From Toxorhynchites rutilus septentrionalis (Eukaryota > Arthropoda > Insecta > Diptera > Culicidae): a stretch of 64,000 bases of DNA. Position numbers and translations under genes: made by a program. The notes beneath the pieces were generated by a model that did no database searches, was not told the origin of the DNA, and saw nothing but the letters and a program-made list of their open reading frames with translations. The stretch spans positions 76,890,204-76,954,203 of the forward strand of contig NC_073746.1 in NCBI RefSeq assembly GCF_029784135.1, written 5' to 3'. Positions 11,390 to 23,036 of the stretch are shown here, piece by piece. Position 1 is the stretch's first letter. The number at the start of each line of letters is the position of its first letter.

Positions 11390-12019
11390 GCTTTGTGTTA
11401 CCGTTCTGAATCATATTTCGGACGCTTAAGGCATATGATGCAGAAAACAGATCTCAACTTTATGCACAGGTATTATTTAGTTGATATTTTGTATAAATTA
11501 GTTCAATATGCATTTACGCTTTCTACTTTGGTACCTATGATTGAAAACATAATAAAATCATCGAATAAAATGCCTTTCAAACGAAGCGAATAAAAATCAA
11601 ACTTCGGACACTAAATCAAATTTCGGACAGATTGAATTCAAATTTCGGACACTTTATTTTGCAATTTTATGGACGAAAATTACATTACACTTGATTATAT
11701 TATATGATTAACTACGAAACACTTACCAAACAATCACAGTAAACTGTTAACGATGATGAAAACTGATGAAACACGGGTATGTGTTTGACGTTTGCTTAGC
11801 GTGTGAACGGGTAAATTCTACGTTCACACGCTAAGCAAACGTCAAACACAAACGATAATGAGTAGTGTTGTCAGATTTTTGCCGATTATGTTAAAATTCA
11901 AATGTAGTTCTCATATGAAATGATAGTGAAACCAAGGTATCACTCTAAAGATGCAATTGTGATATTAATTTTATAGTTATGTCATCAGTGCATTAAGCAT
12001 TTAAAGATATTAGAACAAA
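11390..12019 (+). mobile_element. Miniature element with TTTCGGACAC motifs, copy 1
   Basis: An inverted, near-complete copy lies at 22433-23036. Both copies carry several TTCGGACACT-type decamers (here near 11414, 11603, 11621 and 11643). Copy 2 shows that the right end should read ATATTAGAACAAAGTGTCCG, whereas copy 1 breaks off at AACAAAGTATC. The terminus ACCGTTCTGAATCATATTTC occurs at opposite ends in the two copies, consistent with terminal inverted repeats. No transposase frame is seen. Confidence 0.7.
11780..11850. repeat. Perfect 29-bp hairpin with 13-nt loop
   Basis: The stem arms are 11780-11808 and 11822-11850, exact reverse complements around loop 11809-11821. Only one arm is present in the sister copy (about 22635-22675), so the second arm is a difference between copies. 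Confidence 0.9.
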
Positions 12020-15000
12020 GTATCACGACTTTTTTGGTCGTGAATGTTAGCATCGAGAGCAATTATTACCCCATTGCTATGGATACAAATTTCGGCATCA
12101 CTGCGGCGCTGCCGCGCAAGCAAACAGTTTTTACTAATACTTCATCTGGCTAATAGGATTATTGCAAAAAATAAAACATATCATACTTTGCGAGGCTGTG
12201 CGAACCAAATCGATCATAAATTCGTCAGTTTATAGATTTACTCCCAAACAAAACAACTCCCAGCACATGAGCCAGCGGCCACGGAAAAACGAAATAATTC
12301 AATCCCCAGGATTATCCTTTGTTTTGAAAATTCGCTTAGGCCGTTCGTAGCCGGAACTTTCTGATGGGGCCACATTTGCCGTTAATCGGTTCCCAGCAGC
12401 CAGCCAGCAGCTTCACGGGTGGAACGGGAACAACGAAATCCTATTTTCCTGCCCAAACCGGAGATCGGAGGGAGCTTGTTTTCAAAAGCGAGTGCTCGCG
12501 TTTACTGAAAGTGACCAAAAGGCGTTTGATGTGGTTAATAAACGAGTGTAAAATATTTTTTTATATTTCACCCGACCATACGGCATTCGGCCAAATTGCA
12601 CACTAGAACCGTACTGCCGGCGTTACATCATTGGGTAACCGACCCGGGCGGTTTTGGAAGTTGAAAAATGAACCTAAAATTTGGATGGTTTCCTTTTTGA
12701 GGGGGGGTGGATCGCTCACCCCTTTCCTACTTGAGGGAGGGGGTGAAAGAGGATTTTTAGGTGGTTGCGTTTTGTTCGGGTTTGCTGGATGAACTCCGCC
12801 GAGAGTGGATGGGTTTAAGCTTGATTTAATAAACAAAATGTGGTTTTGGCCGGCTTTTAAAAATGTGCCATTGGCACTGAGGTTTGGATGTGGATTGGTA
12901 TTTCAGAAATAACAAAACAGAGTCCGATAGCATTTTTCAACAGGATTATGTTAGACTGGAAGCGGGGATTTTTTGCTATTTGTGATTTATTTTCCTCAAT
13001 GAAATTTTGGTCCGAATCGTATGCAAACTTTAAACATAAAACCAATTTAATCGGGAATTGCACCTATCTGGTTGAGTTTCATGAATTATACAATGCTGAG
13101 GACTCTTATGTTTTATCCGGGAAAATTCGACACAAAAATTTACTACACAACAAAGCTACACAAGCACATCTATTTGCATGATAATAGTTTGAAATTGTCT
13201 CCAAAAGTAGAATGGTGGTGCAGACCAGCATCACATCATGAACACATACAAAAACATACCATTTTCGCTCAAATCCTACCCGATACTTCCTTCGGGGCTG
13301 TCGCTGTTTATGGCCGAAAACGTGGAAGCGAGAACAAAGTCTGCGGATTAAAATGCACTGTGATTAAGCCGATTTGATTTATAGCTTTTAATTGAGTGCG
13401 CCTCTCTCGCGGCTATGTATATCGCTGGGTAATTCAATACTTTGGAATACGCGGTCGTTAAATTCTGCCCAGCGATAAAAATGTTCGTAGCATCATAGTC
13501 AACTGAGTAAACTTCAGAAAACCCGTCATCCCCTATTTTGAAGCGAAATGAATAGTAGTGTTAATGGCGGTATTACCTTTCCGTACCATATTTTCTTATC
13601 CTTGTCAGGCCAGAGTAGCCTCTAATTCTATCCTGGTGCTACAAACAGCAGTTTTTTGTTTGTTGAGGCCAGGTCAGCAAAAATTATATCTGAACGCTAG
13701 AATCTCTCCTTTCGCACAAAAATCCCGTATGACATGATTATGTTGTGCAGCTTGTTTTGTCTTATAAAACATTTACACAAAAATCTCTCTCCGAACGCAT
13801 ACGTGTTTCTCCTAGCGACGGAAAAACGACGGTTCCAAAATTTCACACGAGCCTCAGACACAGATTTTTCAGTTACCTTCCATTTTTTTTTTATTCGCTC
13901 TTTCAGCAAAAGAAACAGTTTGGTCACGAAAAATATTCCCGTAATTTGCACGTCCGACGCATGGAAAAAAACTGCGTCGGCTGGATGGAATCAACGACAA
14001 CCAATCTCGTTTGTGTGGAAATTGAAATGGACAAATGCAATTTTTGCTCCGCAGACGACTCGACGAAAAGCGAACGATTTTCCGTAAGACCACTGTTCAA
14101 ATATTCGAATTCGGCAAATTTGTTTCAATAAAATCAGTTTCTATAACAAAATCAGGATGTACTAATGCCATGCATTGAAAAATGTAGTATTAACATTATA
14201 CACTATTTTAATATGGAACAATGAAAATTTATAAAACAACAATCAATTGGAAAATTCGGTAGAAGAAATAGTTTGAATACGACAAATCAGTAAACGTTTT
14301 GGACTGAACACTTGTCCAGTCCACAAAAAATTAGCTCGCTCGATGCAAGCACACGTGCAAATTGATCTCCGAAAAACTGCAGCAGCAATGCATTGATGGT
14401 GTAATAAAAGCTGCATCGCTGTTGAACACGTTTTCAGACAGCAGAAAAAAATCTGTACTCTCAGATGAAACGAAAAGAATTTTACCGTTCCCGCCTCGTG
14501 AACCTGCAGCAGCTGCACTCGCTTGGGGGTCTTGGGGTCATACAGCGTTTGTGTGTGCTCTGCATCAAGACCTAATATTTTATTCAAACTGCACTTTTAT
14601 CACTCACGCTCGCATGACAGATTTTCTATGAGCCTTTTTTGCAGCCGGAGTTTCCCTGTAGCCTCCAAACTATCCGGCAGTGATGATGCACCGTATCTGT
14701 GGGGGAAATGGAAAACTCCAACTTCAAATTGGCCAGAACCCGCTGCATACAAATGTGCAGTCGGAAATAGTGCTCCCGTGGACCACATGCTGCAACAGCA
14801 GCAGCAGCAGCAGTTCCGTGATTTGCTTTTGATTGAGTCTATAAATGCAGCGTACATTTGCGGGCTTCAGCTGGCAAAACTGCGCGACCTGTACGACCGT
14901 AAATCCATTAATATGATTTATTCAATCGTCACACATTACGTCAATCTGATTTTCTCGCTGTGGCACGAAGAATTGATTCCATAACAAAAAAAAAACTAAA

Positions 15001-15440
15001 AAACCAGTCGTGGTATTTAATACGCTTGATTCCCACAAAGTGCATCCGCTGGGGTTGTCAGCTTGTTTTTTCTCTAAATTATTTTTTTCGAAAACCATTT
15101 AGCGCGCCACACAGTGGTCCCTGAGAAAAATTAGGCGGCCAAAACTCAGATTTTTGATCCAAAAATCCAATTTTTGGCAGACTGGAGTTTTCGGATACGC
15201 TAAGTTCATTTTTCAACTCTGTTTCACCAAAGAACCAAAAGAAGGAGAGGCAAGTTGGCAAAGTTCAAAATTTTCAGTTTTCATCGTGTTTGGTATCAAA
15301 GTGTATGTTTTCGGATACGCAGTGTTCGCAGCTTATATTTTGTTACATTTATTGCTTGTGGAGTGGTGATAGTCAAAGCTGAAAACACAATTTAAATTTG
15401 GAGTTACTTTGTTCTATAACATAAAATCCAACACGACATT
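12020..15440. other. Low-repeat region without a recognised gene
   Basis: This stretch is less AT-rich in places (12280-12840, 14400-14900) and shares no repeats with the rest of the window. Several overlapping open frames exist: 12364-12606 plus, 13745-14131 plus and 14523-14984 plus (153 codons, with a run of seven glutamines from a CAG tract near 14790). None shows a domain I can name. It may be host intergenic or intronic DNA. Confidence 0.5.
14789..14812 (+). repeat. CAG trinucleotide tract
   Basis: CAACAGCAGCAGCAGCAGCAG, read within an open frame as polyglutamine or on the minus strand as polycysteine. The frame itself is not supported as a gene. Confidence 0.85.
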
Positions 15441-16379
15441 GACGTTTTTCTCATCAATTAAACTCATCTGACGGATCACCACAACATCAGAGTCACGGGA
15501 TATGATTTCTATGGTACAAATCACCCGCACGGGTCAGCCAGAGGAGGTGCTGCGGTCCTCATCAAACGAGATATTCCACACTATTTATGGCACCGTCACA
15601 GTACCCTAAATATCCAAGCAGCGGCTGTGTGCATCGAGAGTAAATCAGAGAAATTAGTACTAACAGCACTCTACTCCTCACCGAACCACCACCCTTCGGA
15701 GGAGAAACTGAAACTGGTGACTTCAACGCAAAACACACCTTTTGGGGATCAAGGCTTATTACCACTCGTGGTCGCGTATTATACAACGTTATCACTGACT
15801 CTGGCTATGACATTGCATCATGCGGCGAACCGACACACTGGCTAGAGGATCTCGCACGACTTCCGGACCTGCTAGATTTCACTGTCACAAAAAATATTAG
15901 AAGTAAACGAATTCGATCGAAGCTTCTTCTGGACTTATCATTTGACCACTCACCAATACTCCTGGAATACTTCATAGAAAAGGAAGTGAAGCAGATGTCA
16001 TCTAATCTCACTAACTTTTCAACGAACTGGACAAAATATAAGACATATATCTCCTCTAACATTCTCGATCTACCCCTGGATAACGAACATCATATCGAGG
16101 ACGCAGTTAACCAGCTCAGTGAACTCATGAAGAATGCTCCGAAGATAGCTACCTCACCTATGAAGATCCAGAAACACAAAAAACTTATTACTGCCTCCCA
16201 CATAAAATCAGCAGTTACAGAAAAGGGCCGACTAAGACATATCTGGCAAAATAAACGATCGCCAGAATCTAAATACCAATTCAATATGGCACAACGTAAA
16301 TTAAGAAAGCTATTACAAGACGAGAAAGATGAAAAATTTCATAATTACTTAACTGAATTGACGCCAAATCAAGATACTA

Positions 16380-17686
16380 TAGGGTACGGCAATTTAACTG
16401 CTACATTACTTCAACAGTAATTGCACAGAAAATTGTATTTGACGACCCCTCGTAAGTTTGTTTACATTGTGTCTTAGCTGCAAGTGGATGTATGTGTTAC
16501 TTTTGAGATCGAGTGTTATCCGCAAATATGGATATCGAACAGAAACGTAGTGCTGTAATTGTCTTGTTCCTAGCTGGGAAATGTCAGAAAGACATAGTTC
16601 GTGAGCTGTCCGCTATACCTGTGTGCAGAAGTTTTGAACACCGTACAGTTAAAAGATACCTGGAGACCGGAAGTACCAAAAAACGATATGGTGGGGGACG
16701 TCAAGCTACTGTGGTGACACCTGCCATGGTGAAGATCGTCAAGAAGCGCCTTAAGAGAAATCCACGACGTAGTGCCACTAAATTGGCGAAGGATCTCAAA
16801 ATATCGGATCGAAGTCTCCGTCGGATCCTGAAAGATAAACTACTGACCAAACCTTACAAGATCCAAAAGGCTCAAGACCTTTCGATGAGGCAAAAACAAG
16901 AACGGGTAAAAAGAGCGAAAGCACTGCTGAAGAGGGCCGCGGAAGGAAGGTTGGAGAATATCGTGTTCACCGACGAGAAACTCTTCACCGTAGCGTAGTT
17001 CGTGAATGAGCAGAACGACAGAGTTTGGTTGCCAGAAAGATCGCGAACCCATGTTGACGTACTGACGGCGACCAGGCGACAGAAACCTGCATCGGTGATG
17101 GTTTGGGCCGGAATCACCCGTGATGGCCGGACTCCATTGGTTTTTGTCCCTGAAGGAGTGAAGATCAACCAAAATACGTATCGGGAACTAGTTCTACAGA
17201 ATGTCGTCGAACCGTGGGCACGTCGTCATTTTGGTTCCAGAGGTTGGGTTTTCCAGCAAGACTCGGCACCGGCGCACAAAGCGAAGAAAACCCAACTTAG
17301 GGTTGCAGAGCATTTTCCAGGGTTCATTGCGAGTTTGGAGTGGCCGGCGAGTTCGCCGGACCTGAACCCTATGGACTTCGCTGTCTGGAGTATGTTGGAG
17401 GCCGAAGTCTGCTCTAATAAACATGAGAGTTTGGAAGCCCTGAAGCGACATCTGACAGCAGCCTGGGATAAAATACCACAAGAACATATGCAGGCCACTT
17501 ACGATGCATTCCTCGATCGTCTGCGGCGAGTGGTTTAACTCAAGGGCGAACAGGTTGAATTGTACCAGTGAATTTTTAAAAAGTGATTTGTTTTGAAGCA
17601 AAATTGAATAAATTTGAAATAAATTTTGTTTGCTTTGATCAACTTATCTGTTTGTTTCAATGTAGCACTTCAATTGCCGGACCCTG
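16380..17686 (+). mobile_element. DD37D mariner-like (maT-type) transposon
   Basis: TA duplications flank it at 16378-16379 and 17687-17688. The left end TAGGGTACGGCAATTTAACT and the inverted right end CAGGGTCCGGCAATTGAAGT form imperfect terminal repeats of about 28 bp, continuing GCTACATT in both. It contains one transposase-length frame with a single stop. The insertion interrupts a jockey-like element, giving a clear order of events. Confidence 0.9.
16528..17538 (+). pseudogene. DD37D mariner transposase with one in-frame stop
   Basis: The product would cut and join transposon ends at TA sites. The start is taken at the MDIEQKRSAVIVLF methionine. The N-terminal half has two helix-turn-helix-like parts (RTVKRYLETGSTKKR and KLAKDLKISDRSLRRILKD). 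The catalytic part shows IVFTDEKLF with the first aspartate, VMVWAGI, FQQDSAPAHKAKKTQ with the second, and WPASSPDLNPMDFAVWSMLE with the third. Thirty-seven residues separate the second and third aspartates, the DD37D spacing. The length of 336 codons is normal for the family. A TAG at 16996-16998, just after LFTVA, splits the frame; a CAG to TAG change would account for it. Both flanks stay in frame and look conserved, so inactivation may be recent. Confidence 0.9.
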
Positions 17687-17699
17687 TAATTACTCACTA

Positions 17700-18296
17700 T
17701 GGAAGGCAATTAAGAATCTAAAACGACCCCAGTAACACGTCCCGCTGTTTAGAATGCCCTCTGGTAATTGGGCCAGAAGTAACGATGAAAAAGTAGCAAC
17801 TTTTGCAAACCATCTTCGTAAAGTTTTCACTCTGAATCAATCGGGACCAAATCAAGAAACGCTCGATTTTTCTGGTGCTACAAACCGAAACAAAATGAAA
17901 ATCAAACATCGGCTGGTGAGACATGTTATCAAAAATCATATCAATGTGAAAAAGTCACCCGGTATCGACCACATCAACGGAAATATGAACAAGGAACTAC
18001 CTGACCTAGCAATTAAACATCTCACGAGAATTTTCAGCGCAATGACCCATATAGGATATTTCCCACAAGCATGGAAAATTTCGACCATCATTATGATTTC
18101 TAAGCCAGGTAAAGACGCACAGAAAGTGGAATCTTATAGACCTTTCAGCATCCTTCCAATCTTCTCAAAAGTGTTCGAAAAAATTTTCCTAATAAAATCA
18201 GCGCTCGAGATTGAAAGAATAATCCCAAATCACCAATTCGGATTCCGAGCAAAACATGGCACTATTGAACAAGTGCACCGATTGATAGAATAAATT
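17700..18296 (+). pseudogene. Jockey-like reverse transcriptase fragment after the mariner
   Basis: Second half of the split jockey-like element. 17754-18293 is open for 179 codons and covers the segment before the reverse transcriptase and its first conserved blocks (PGIDHINGN, QAWKISTI, YRPFSILP, NHQFGFRAKHGT). A stop at 18291-18293 is followed by unrelated repeat sequence, so the palm and thumb are lost. Confidence 0.85.
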
Positions 18297-18299
18297 CGT

Positions 18300-18408
18300 A
18301 AAGCAAATGAGCAAATCGCCTAATATTTCCAAACCAATACGGTCTAAATAAAAAATGTCACATTGTATACTGAGCTACACTTGTTTTCTCCCAATAAATA
18401 ATGTTTAA
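18300..18408 (-). mobile_element. Fragment of the TA-flanked element family
   Basis: AGCAAATCGCCTAATATTTC and the ATGTCACATTGTATACTGAG stretch match 63885-63975 and, inverted, 4425-4520. The Helitron at 18409 cuts it between A and T. Confidence 0.75.
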
Positions 18409-19581
18409 TCTATGCATATAAAAATGGATTTCTGTCTGTCTTTTTGTCTGTCTATCTGTGATTCTTATGGACTCGAAAACTACTGAACCGATCGACATGA
18501 AAATTGGTATGTAGGGCATGTTTTTGGGGTCGGGGAAGGTTTTCGTGTTAGTTTGAGGCCCCTCCAAATTTGGCATGTGGAGGTTTAAGGATGCAATAAA
18601 TATTCCTATGGTGGTTAGACACTCCTCCCGCTTGTGGAGGCGATCTGGCGTAGTGGTAACATCCATACCTCTCACGCAGAGATCACGAGTTCAATTCTCA
18701 CTCCCGACATTCTTCCAAAAATGGAAGTAAAAGTGACGAACCAGCCGAAATGTGTTGAAAGTCACTATAATAGAGAAAAAAAAACTCCCGCTCTCTAAGG
18801 GTGGGTTGTCATGCAAATGAAACACAAATTTCTGCATAACTCGAAAACTAATCAAGCACAATTTGGGATGTGAGGGTTTTTGAGTATGAGAAATGTTTCT
18901 ATAATGGTGTGACATCCCTCCATCCTCTGAAATGGAGAGGGGGTCCCATAAAAATATTACACATATTTCAACCAACAATTTTCCACCTAAACATGACAAT
19001 TGAAATTTTTTTGGAAAACTCCGAAGGAAAAAGGGAAAATTCGGAAAATTAGATTCCCATATGTTCTACAATTACGTAGTGACAAGTGCTGTTAGTCCAT
19101 TTCATGTTTGCGCTAGCGAAATTGATCTTTGTTCGAAACTGGAAATGGATTTTAATGTGATGAAACGCACTCCTATATCTTCTTCTATCTATACCCAAAA
19201 AAAAGGATTGCCGGATGTGTTGATAAGAGCAGAACTCGAGGAAGGAATTGTCCGATTTAGGGCTGTCTTTATTCTATCATATTTTCTGTATAAAACATTT
19301 ATTCCATATAACGGAGAAACATGTTATTTAAAAGTGGTTAAAAAATATTTAACGAGAATTGTGTCTGAAAATAATCTGATATTATAATGATGAGTTTTGT
19401 TAGAAATACTAGACATTTTATAGTAAAAGGTAAATTCAACGGGATCGAATGGAAGATCAATCAATGAACAGTTCTGCGATTGGACTCATGAACTTGCTCA
19501 TAGTAAGAAAACGTGAATGTTTGAAGGTCTTGATAACAAATAACAAATTTTGGGCGGAACGAAGTTTGCCGGGTCAGCTAG
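18409..19581 (+). mobile_element. Non-autonomous Helitron carrying a SINE
   Basis: Starts TCTATGCATATAAAAATGG and ends GCCGGGTCAGCTAG, inserted between host A (18408) and T (19582), as Helitrons do. The leader has ATGGATTTCTGTCTGTC and ACTACTGAACCGATCGACAT. The inner minisatellite of the 9661-10816 copy is reduced to two or three units. The stretch TCCATTTCATGTTTGCGCTA to TATACCCAAAA is also shared with that copy (10625-10755). No Rep/helicase gene is present. Confidence 0.85.
18633..18784 (+). mobile_element. tRNA-derived SINE inside the Helitron
   Basis: An A-box-like TGGCGTAGTGG and a B-box-like AGTTCAATTCTC are spaced as in a tRNA gene and followed by a short body and a run of A. The 8-bp duplication CTCCCGCT flanks it at 18625-18632 and 18785-18792, splitting a Helitron unit. 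The family name is not certain. Confidence 0.8.
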
Positions 19582-19584
19582 TTA

Positions 19585-20250
19585 TTAATAAAAAATATTA
19601 ATAAAAAGCAACAACTTCAAAAAACAGTTATTTATAATTAACATTTCGTGTTAATTTTGAGAAAAAATCCAAAATGGGGGATTTCGGGTGAAAAATTCAA
19701 GTGCTGAGTCATAAAAGACACTTTGAGGAACACGAGGAACACAGGAAATGCGGGGTCCATCCGAAGCAAAATAAAACTTCCGAAATAGTGGCACCGGCGA
19801 GCATGCGAAACTGGTATCTTATCGCGTTGTCAGGGCAATGATGTGCGCGCGGAATGGGGTGAAACACGTGATCTTTGATTCCTTGAACATCCTAGAATAA
19901 GGGACTATGGGATTTTTTCTTGTTTACTATGATAATGAAGATTTTAAATTTTTAGATTCATTTGTCTCCGAAACCATAGCTTGCTCCAATTGTCTCGGTG
20001 CTTGACGAATGATGAAATGAATGATTTTGAACTCTTATGACTAGATCGGAGAAATTTTACATAGTACAATAAACGAATTTCATGCCAACACGACTAGCTA
20101 TCGATAGCATCCTCTCAGATCGCAGTGAAACATTGTGAGTGTAAACACAATTTTGCATAATTTAAATCTCAAAAAAAAAACAAAAAAAAAAGACGGGCCC
20201 ATTATTTTTCCTTTTTTGTACAAAAATTTCTAGCGATCAAAAGAAGAAAA
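19585..20250. other. AT-rich intergenic stretch
   Basis: No gene or repeat boundary recognised. 19740-19870 is locally GC-richer. Confidence 0.4.
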
Positions 20251-20251
20251 G

Positions 20252-20725
20252 AGGGTCTTCGTAGCCACATTGGTTGCGCGTTCGCTTAGTAAGCGATCGA
20301 TCGTGAGTTCAAAACTCAGGGCCCTCATTGACCATCTTTGTGTAGTTACAGAATAGCTACGTCCAACAATCATCAGCGATGGAGATCGATCCACGGTCGA
20401 AATAAGATCGATTCATCCATACAACTGCTCTGCTCTGCAAGACACATCGGGCTGCTGTTCTATAAATAACTCAACAATGATCAATCAACTGTCTCCGCTG
20501 TCCGGTGGTCCAACTGGATAATGGAAGAACAGAAAGAATACCCTTACTCCTAAATGGCTACTCTGTGAATGTACTATATGTAATGGTATAGAAGGAATAC
20601 TGGCGAATGGCAACTGTGTAATGTGCTAATTATAGATATGATAACCATGTGACACGTACACGATTAAAATTCGGCTCTGTTACAGCTAGATTGCTAATGA
20701 GCCTTAAATAAATAAATGGGATAAA
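20252..20725 (+). mobile_element. Gecko-like tRNA-derived SINE
   Basis: The head GTCTTCGTAGCCACATTGGT to GAGTTCAAAACTCAGGGCCC reads as a degenerate tRNA with A and B boxes, transcribed by RNA polymerase III in active copies. A unique body of about 350 bp follows, ending TTAAATAAATAAATGGGATAAAAAAAAA. AAGAAAA-type sequence lies on both sides, so a short target duplication is possible. A 3' fragment of the same family lies at 7225-7312. The name Gecko is from memory of the Aedes aegypti family. Confidence 0.75.
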
Positions 20726-20729
20726 AAAA

Positions 20730-21050
20730 AAGAAAATTGGGATTCTTTTATTAATTTTCATTTTAAAATGACAAACAAATTAAAATATCAAAATTCATTC
20801 TATTCGATATACGAATTACTTTTTGTTGATATTGTATGGGTTATTGACATACTTTATTTCAGAATTTGAATTTTGTTCGATAAATTTTGATAAAGAATTT
20901 GAAATTTAAAATTTCTTTGATAAATGAATAAAATTTAACCGATTTTCTATATTTATTTTTTATACCAAAATTTTGTAGGTCTTATGGTATTTGAGTGAGA
21001 AAATTTTTGTAAAAAATTCACGAAAAAATTTGGACCAACACTGCCCATGT
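20730..21050. repeat. AT-rich repeat related to the 56.7-57.4 kb foldback
   Basis: The stretch around ATTTTGTAGGTCTTATGG and TGAGAAAATTTTTG resembles 56985-57040 and its inverted arm. Boundaries are unclear. Confidence 0.4.
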
Positions 21051-22430
21051 TTGCATAGGAGACGTAATCAACAACACCATTAGTGTTGGGAAAACGCATT
21101 TTTGTTGTATTGACATAGGACTATGTCTTTGATTTCTATATAGGGGGTAACTCTACGAAAAATGTAACGATTCATTAAGAGTTTTCAAACGCATGTTACT
21201 CAAAATCGTTATTGCGACATACGTTGTGTTGTATACCATTAGTAAGGAAATTTATCCACAATTTTTTTTGCTTAAGATATGAACAGTGAATATAGTAAAA
21301 GAAAACTAACAATTTGACAACTAAAATGGGTATGTTTTTTTATTTTACCACTCGTTTTCTACCACAACGCAACGAGCAATCTTTTTGCCTACAATTCGGC
21401 GTTAGCTCACTATTTGATTAGATGTATGCAGTCTTCTATGTTTCACAAAAAAACACTGCGTTCGGGATAAACATGTCCAACCTTCTGTTTTGTGATTGAA
21501 TACAAACATGATTTTTTTCGTACCTATGTTTGAAAATGTGACATGTTTGTATTCGTAGTATGTTTGGACATACGATGTTCAATCCTAATGTTCGAACATG
21601 GTGTATAGTTTCTCTTGCATTTCCACCCCAAGCACCGGCAATGCGTAGAGTAGAAGTAGCGAATCGGACATCACACCATCACCACTCAACACGTGGTGTG
21701 TTGGTATGTTGACATGGAAAAAATGCTTTCCTATCATGAAAATATTTCTATAATTTTAATCGAATATAATTCCAGAATTATTCAGCAGTGACATGTTAGA
21801 CGTGACGCTAATCACTCGACCACGGGCAAGATCTTGAAATATTTACAAATGGCTAATACTGCTAGTTCGTGACGAACGCGACCCGAACTATAAAACGAGC
21901 GAAGAAGATGAGAAGAAAAGATGATACAATCGCAAACACACATAGCATATATTGTGTAGTGTAAGTGTAGCTTTTAGTTTATTCCTTCATTCAGTTTGTG
22001 ATAACATCGAGAAATTTATGGTGTGTTTCAGTCGCTGAAATTTCTCTGCTGGTTCTGTTGTGTGCCACTGAAGGTTGCATCTAAAACTAATTTTTGGGTA
22101 TTTATTTATTTATTTATTTGGCCAGCATTTGTACGACATCGCCCGCTGTGCAGTCGGTTCCCCAAACTTCAATTGGCAACATGCACGCAAAAAAAATCTC
22201 ATAGAAAGCTTCTTTCTATTCAGAGAATGTTTTCTTTGCACGAGACCAAGGATCATTTTTTAATCAGACTTGCAAAACTCTTAGTTCATGCAATGCGAAT
22301 AATGCGAATTAAATTTCAAGTTCCTTTCTGTGAAAAAGTATTCTACAAATAAATGTTTTAGGATGAATAATTTCTTTCCGTGCATGAAAAAAAAAAACGA
22401 AAGCAATGAATACTGCGACATCAGGTGATT
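21050..22430. other. Unique region with a SINE scrap
   Basis: 21785-21832 resembles the tRNA-like head of the Feilai-like SINEs on the minus strand (GACGCTAATCACTCGACCACGG). A CTATAAAACGAGC box at about 21889 is a possible TATA element without a supported gene. No coding sequence is recognised. Confidence 0.4.
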
Positions 22431-22432
22431 TG

Positions 22433-23036
22433 TTTGTACCGTTCTGTATCATATTTCGGACACTTTGTTCTAATATCTTGAAATGCATAATGCACTGATG
22501 ACATAACTATAAAATTAATATCACAATAGCTTCTCCAGAGTAATCCCTTGGTTTCACTATCATTTCACATGAGAACTACATTTGAATTTTAACATAATCG
22601 GTAAAAATCTGACAACACTACTCATTATCGTTTGTGTTTGACGTTTACTTAGCGTGAGAACGTAGAATTTACCCGTTCATAAATATTTAAATTTCTCCCG
22701 TGTTTCATCAGTTTTCATCATCGTTAACAGTTTACTGTGATTGTTTGGTAAGTGTTTCGCAGTTGACTATAAAATATAATCATGTTCAATGTAATTTTCG
22801 TCCAAAAAATTACAAAATAAAGTGTCCGAAATTTGATTTAGTGTCCGAAGTTTGATTTTTATTCGCTTCATTTGAAACGCATTTTTTTCGATAATTTTTT
22901 ATGTTTTCAATCAAATAGGTACCAAAGTAGAAAGCTTAATTGCATATTGAAATAATTTATTGAAAATATCAACCAAATAATATCTGTGCATAAAGTTTAG
23001 ATCTTTTTTTCTGCATCATATGCCTTAAGCGTCCGA
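22433..23036 (-). mobile_element. Miniature element with TTTCGGACAC motifs, copy 2
   Basis: Inverted copy of 11390-12019 over almost the full length, with small indels. It keeps the end missing from copy 1 (TCTGTATCATATTTCGGACA) and lacks the second arm of the 29-bp hairpin. Decamers GTGTCCGAAATTTGATTTAG and GTGTCCGAAGTTTG lie side by side at about 22818-22855. Confidence 0.7.

Larger units (their letters stand above)
15455..18296 (+). pseudogene. Jockey-clade non-LTR retrotransposon, decayed and split by a mariner
   Basis: Coding remnants run in order. An AP-endonuclease-like part (15464-15900) includes LTDHHNIRVTGYDFYG, SARGGAAVLIKR, ALYSSPNHHP and DHSPILLEY. A linker with KLRKLLQDEK follows. 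After the mariner insertion come SLWKAIKNLKRPQ, GNWARSNDEKVATFANHL and the start of the reverse transcriptase (KKSPGIDHINGNM, PQAWKISTIIMISKPGKD, YRPFSILPIFSKVFEK, NHQFGFRAKHGTIEQVH). The fingers are present, but the polymerase YxDD motif and everything after it are missing. Several frame shifts and stops interrupt the endonuclease part. Removing 16380-17686 plus one TA joins the two halves in frame as DTNYSLWKAIKNLKRPQ, so the mariner landed in an already present element. Similarity to jockey elements is from memory of their motifs. Confidence 0.85.

Noticed and set aside
20255..20330. tRNA-like head on the plus strand
   Set aside because: It belongs to a Gecko-like SINE with a 350-bp body and A-rich tail, not to a functional tRNA gene.
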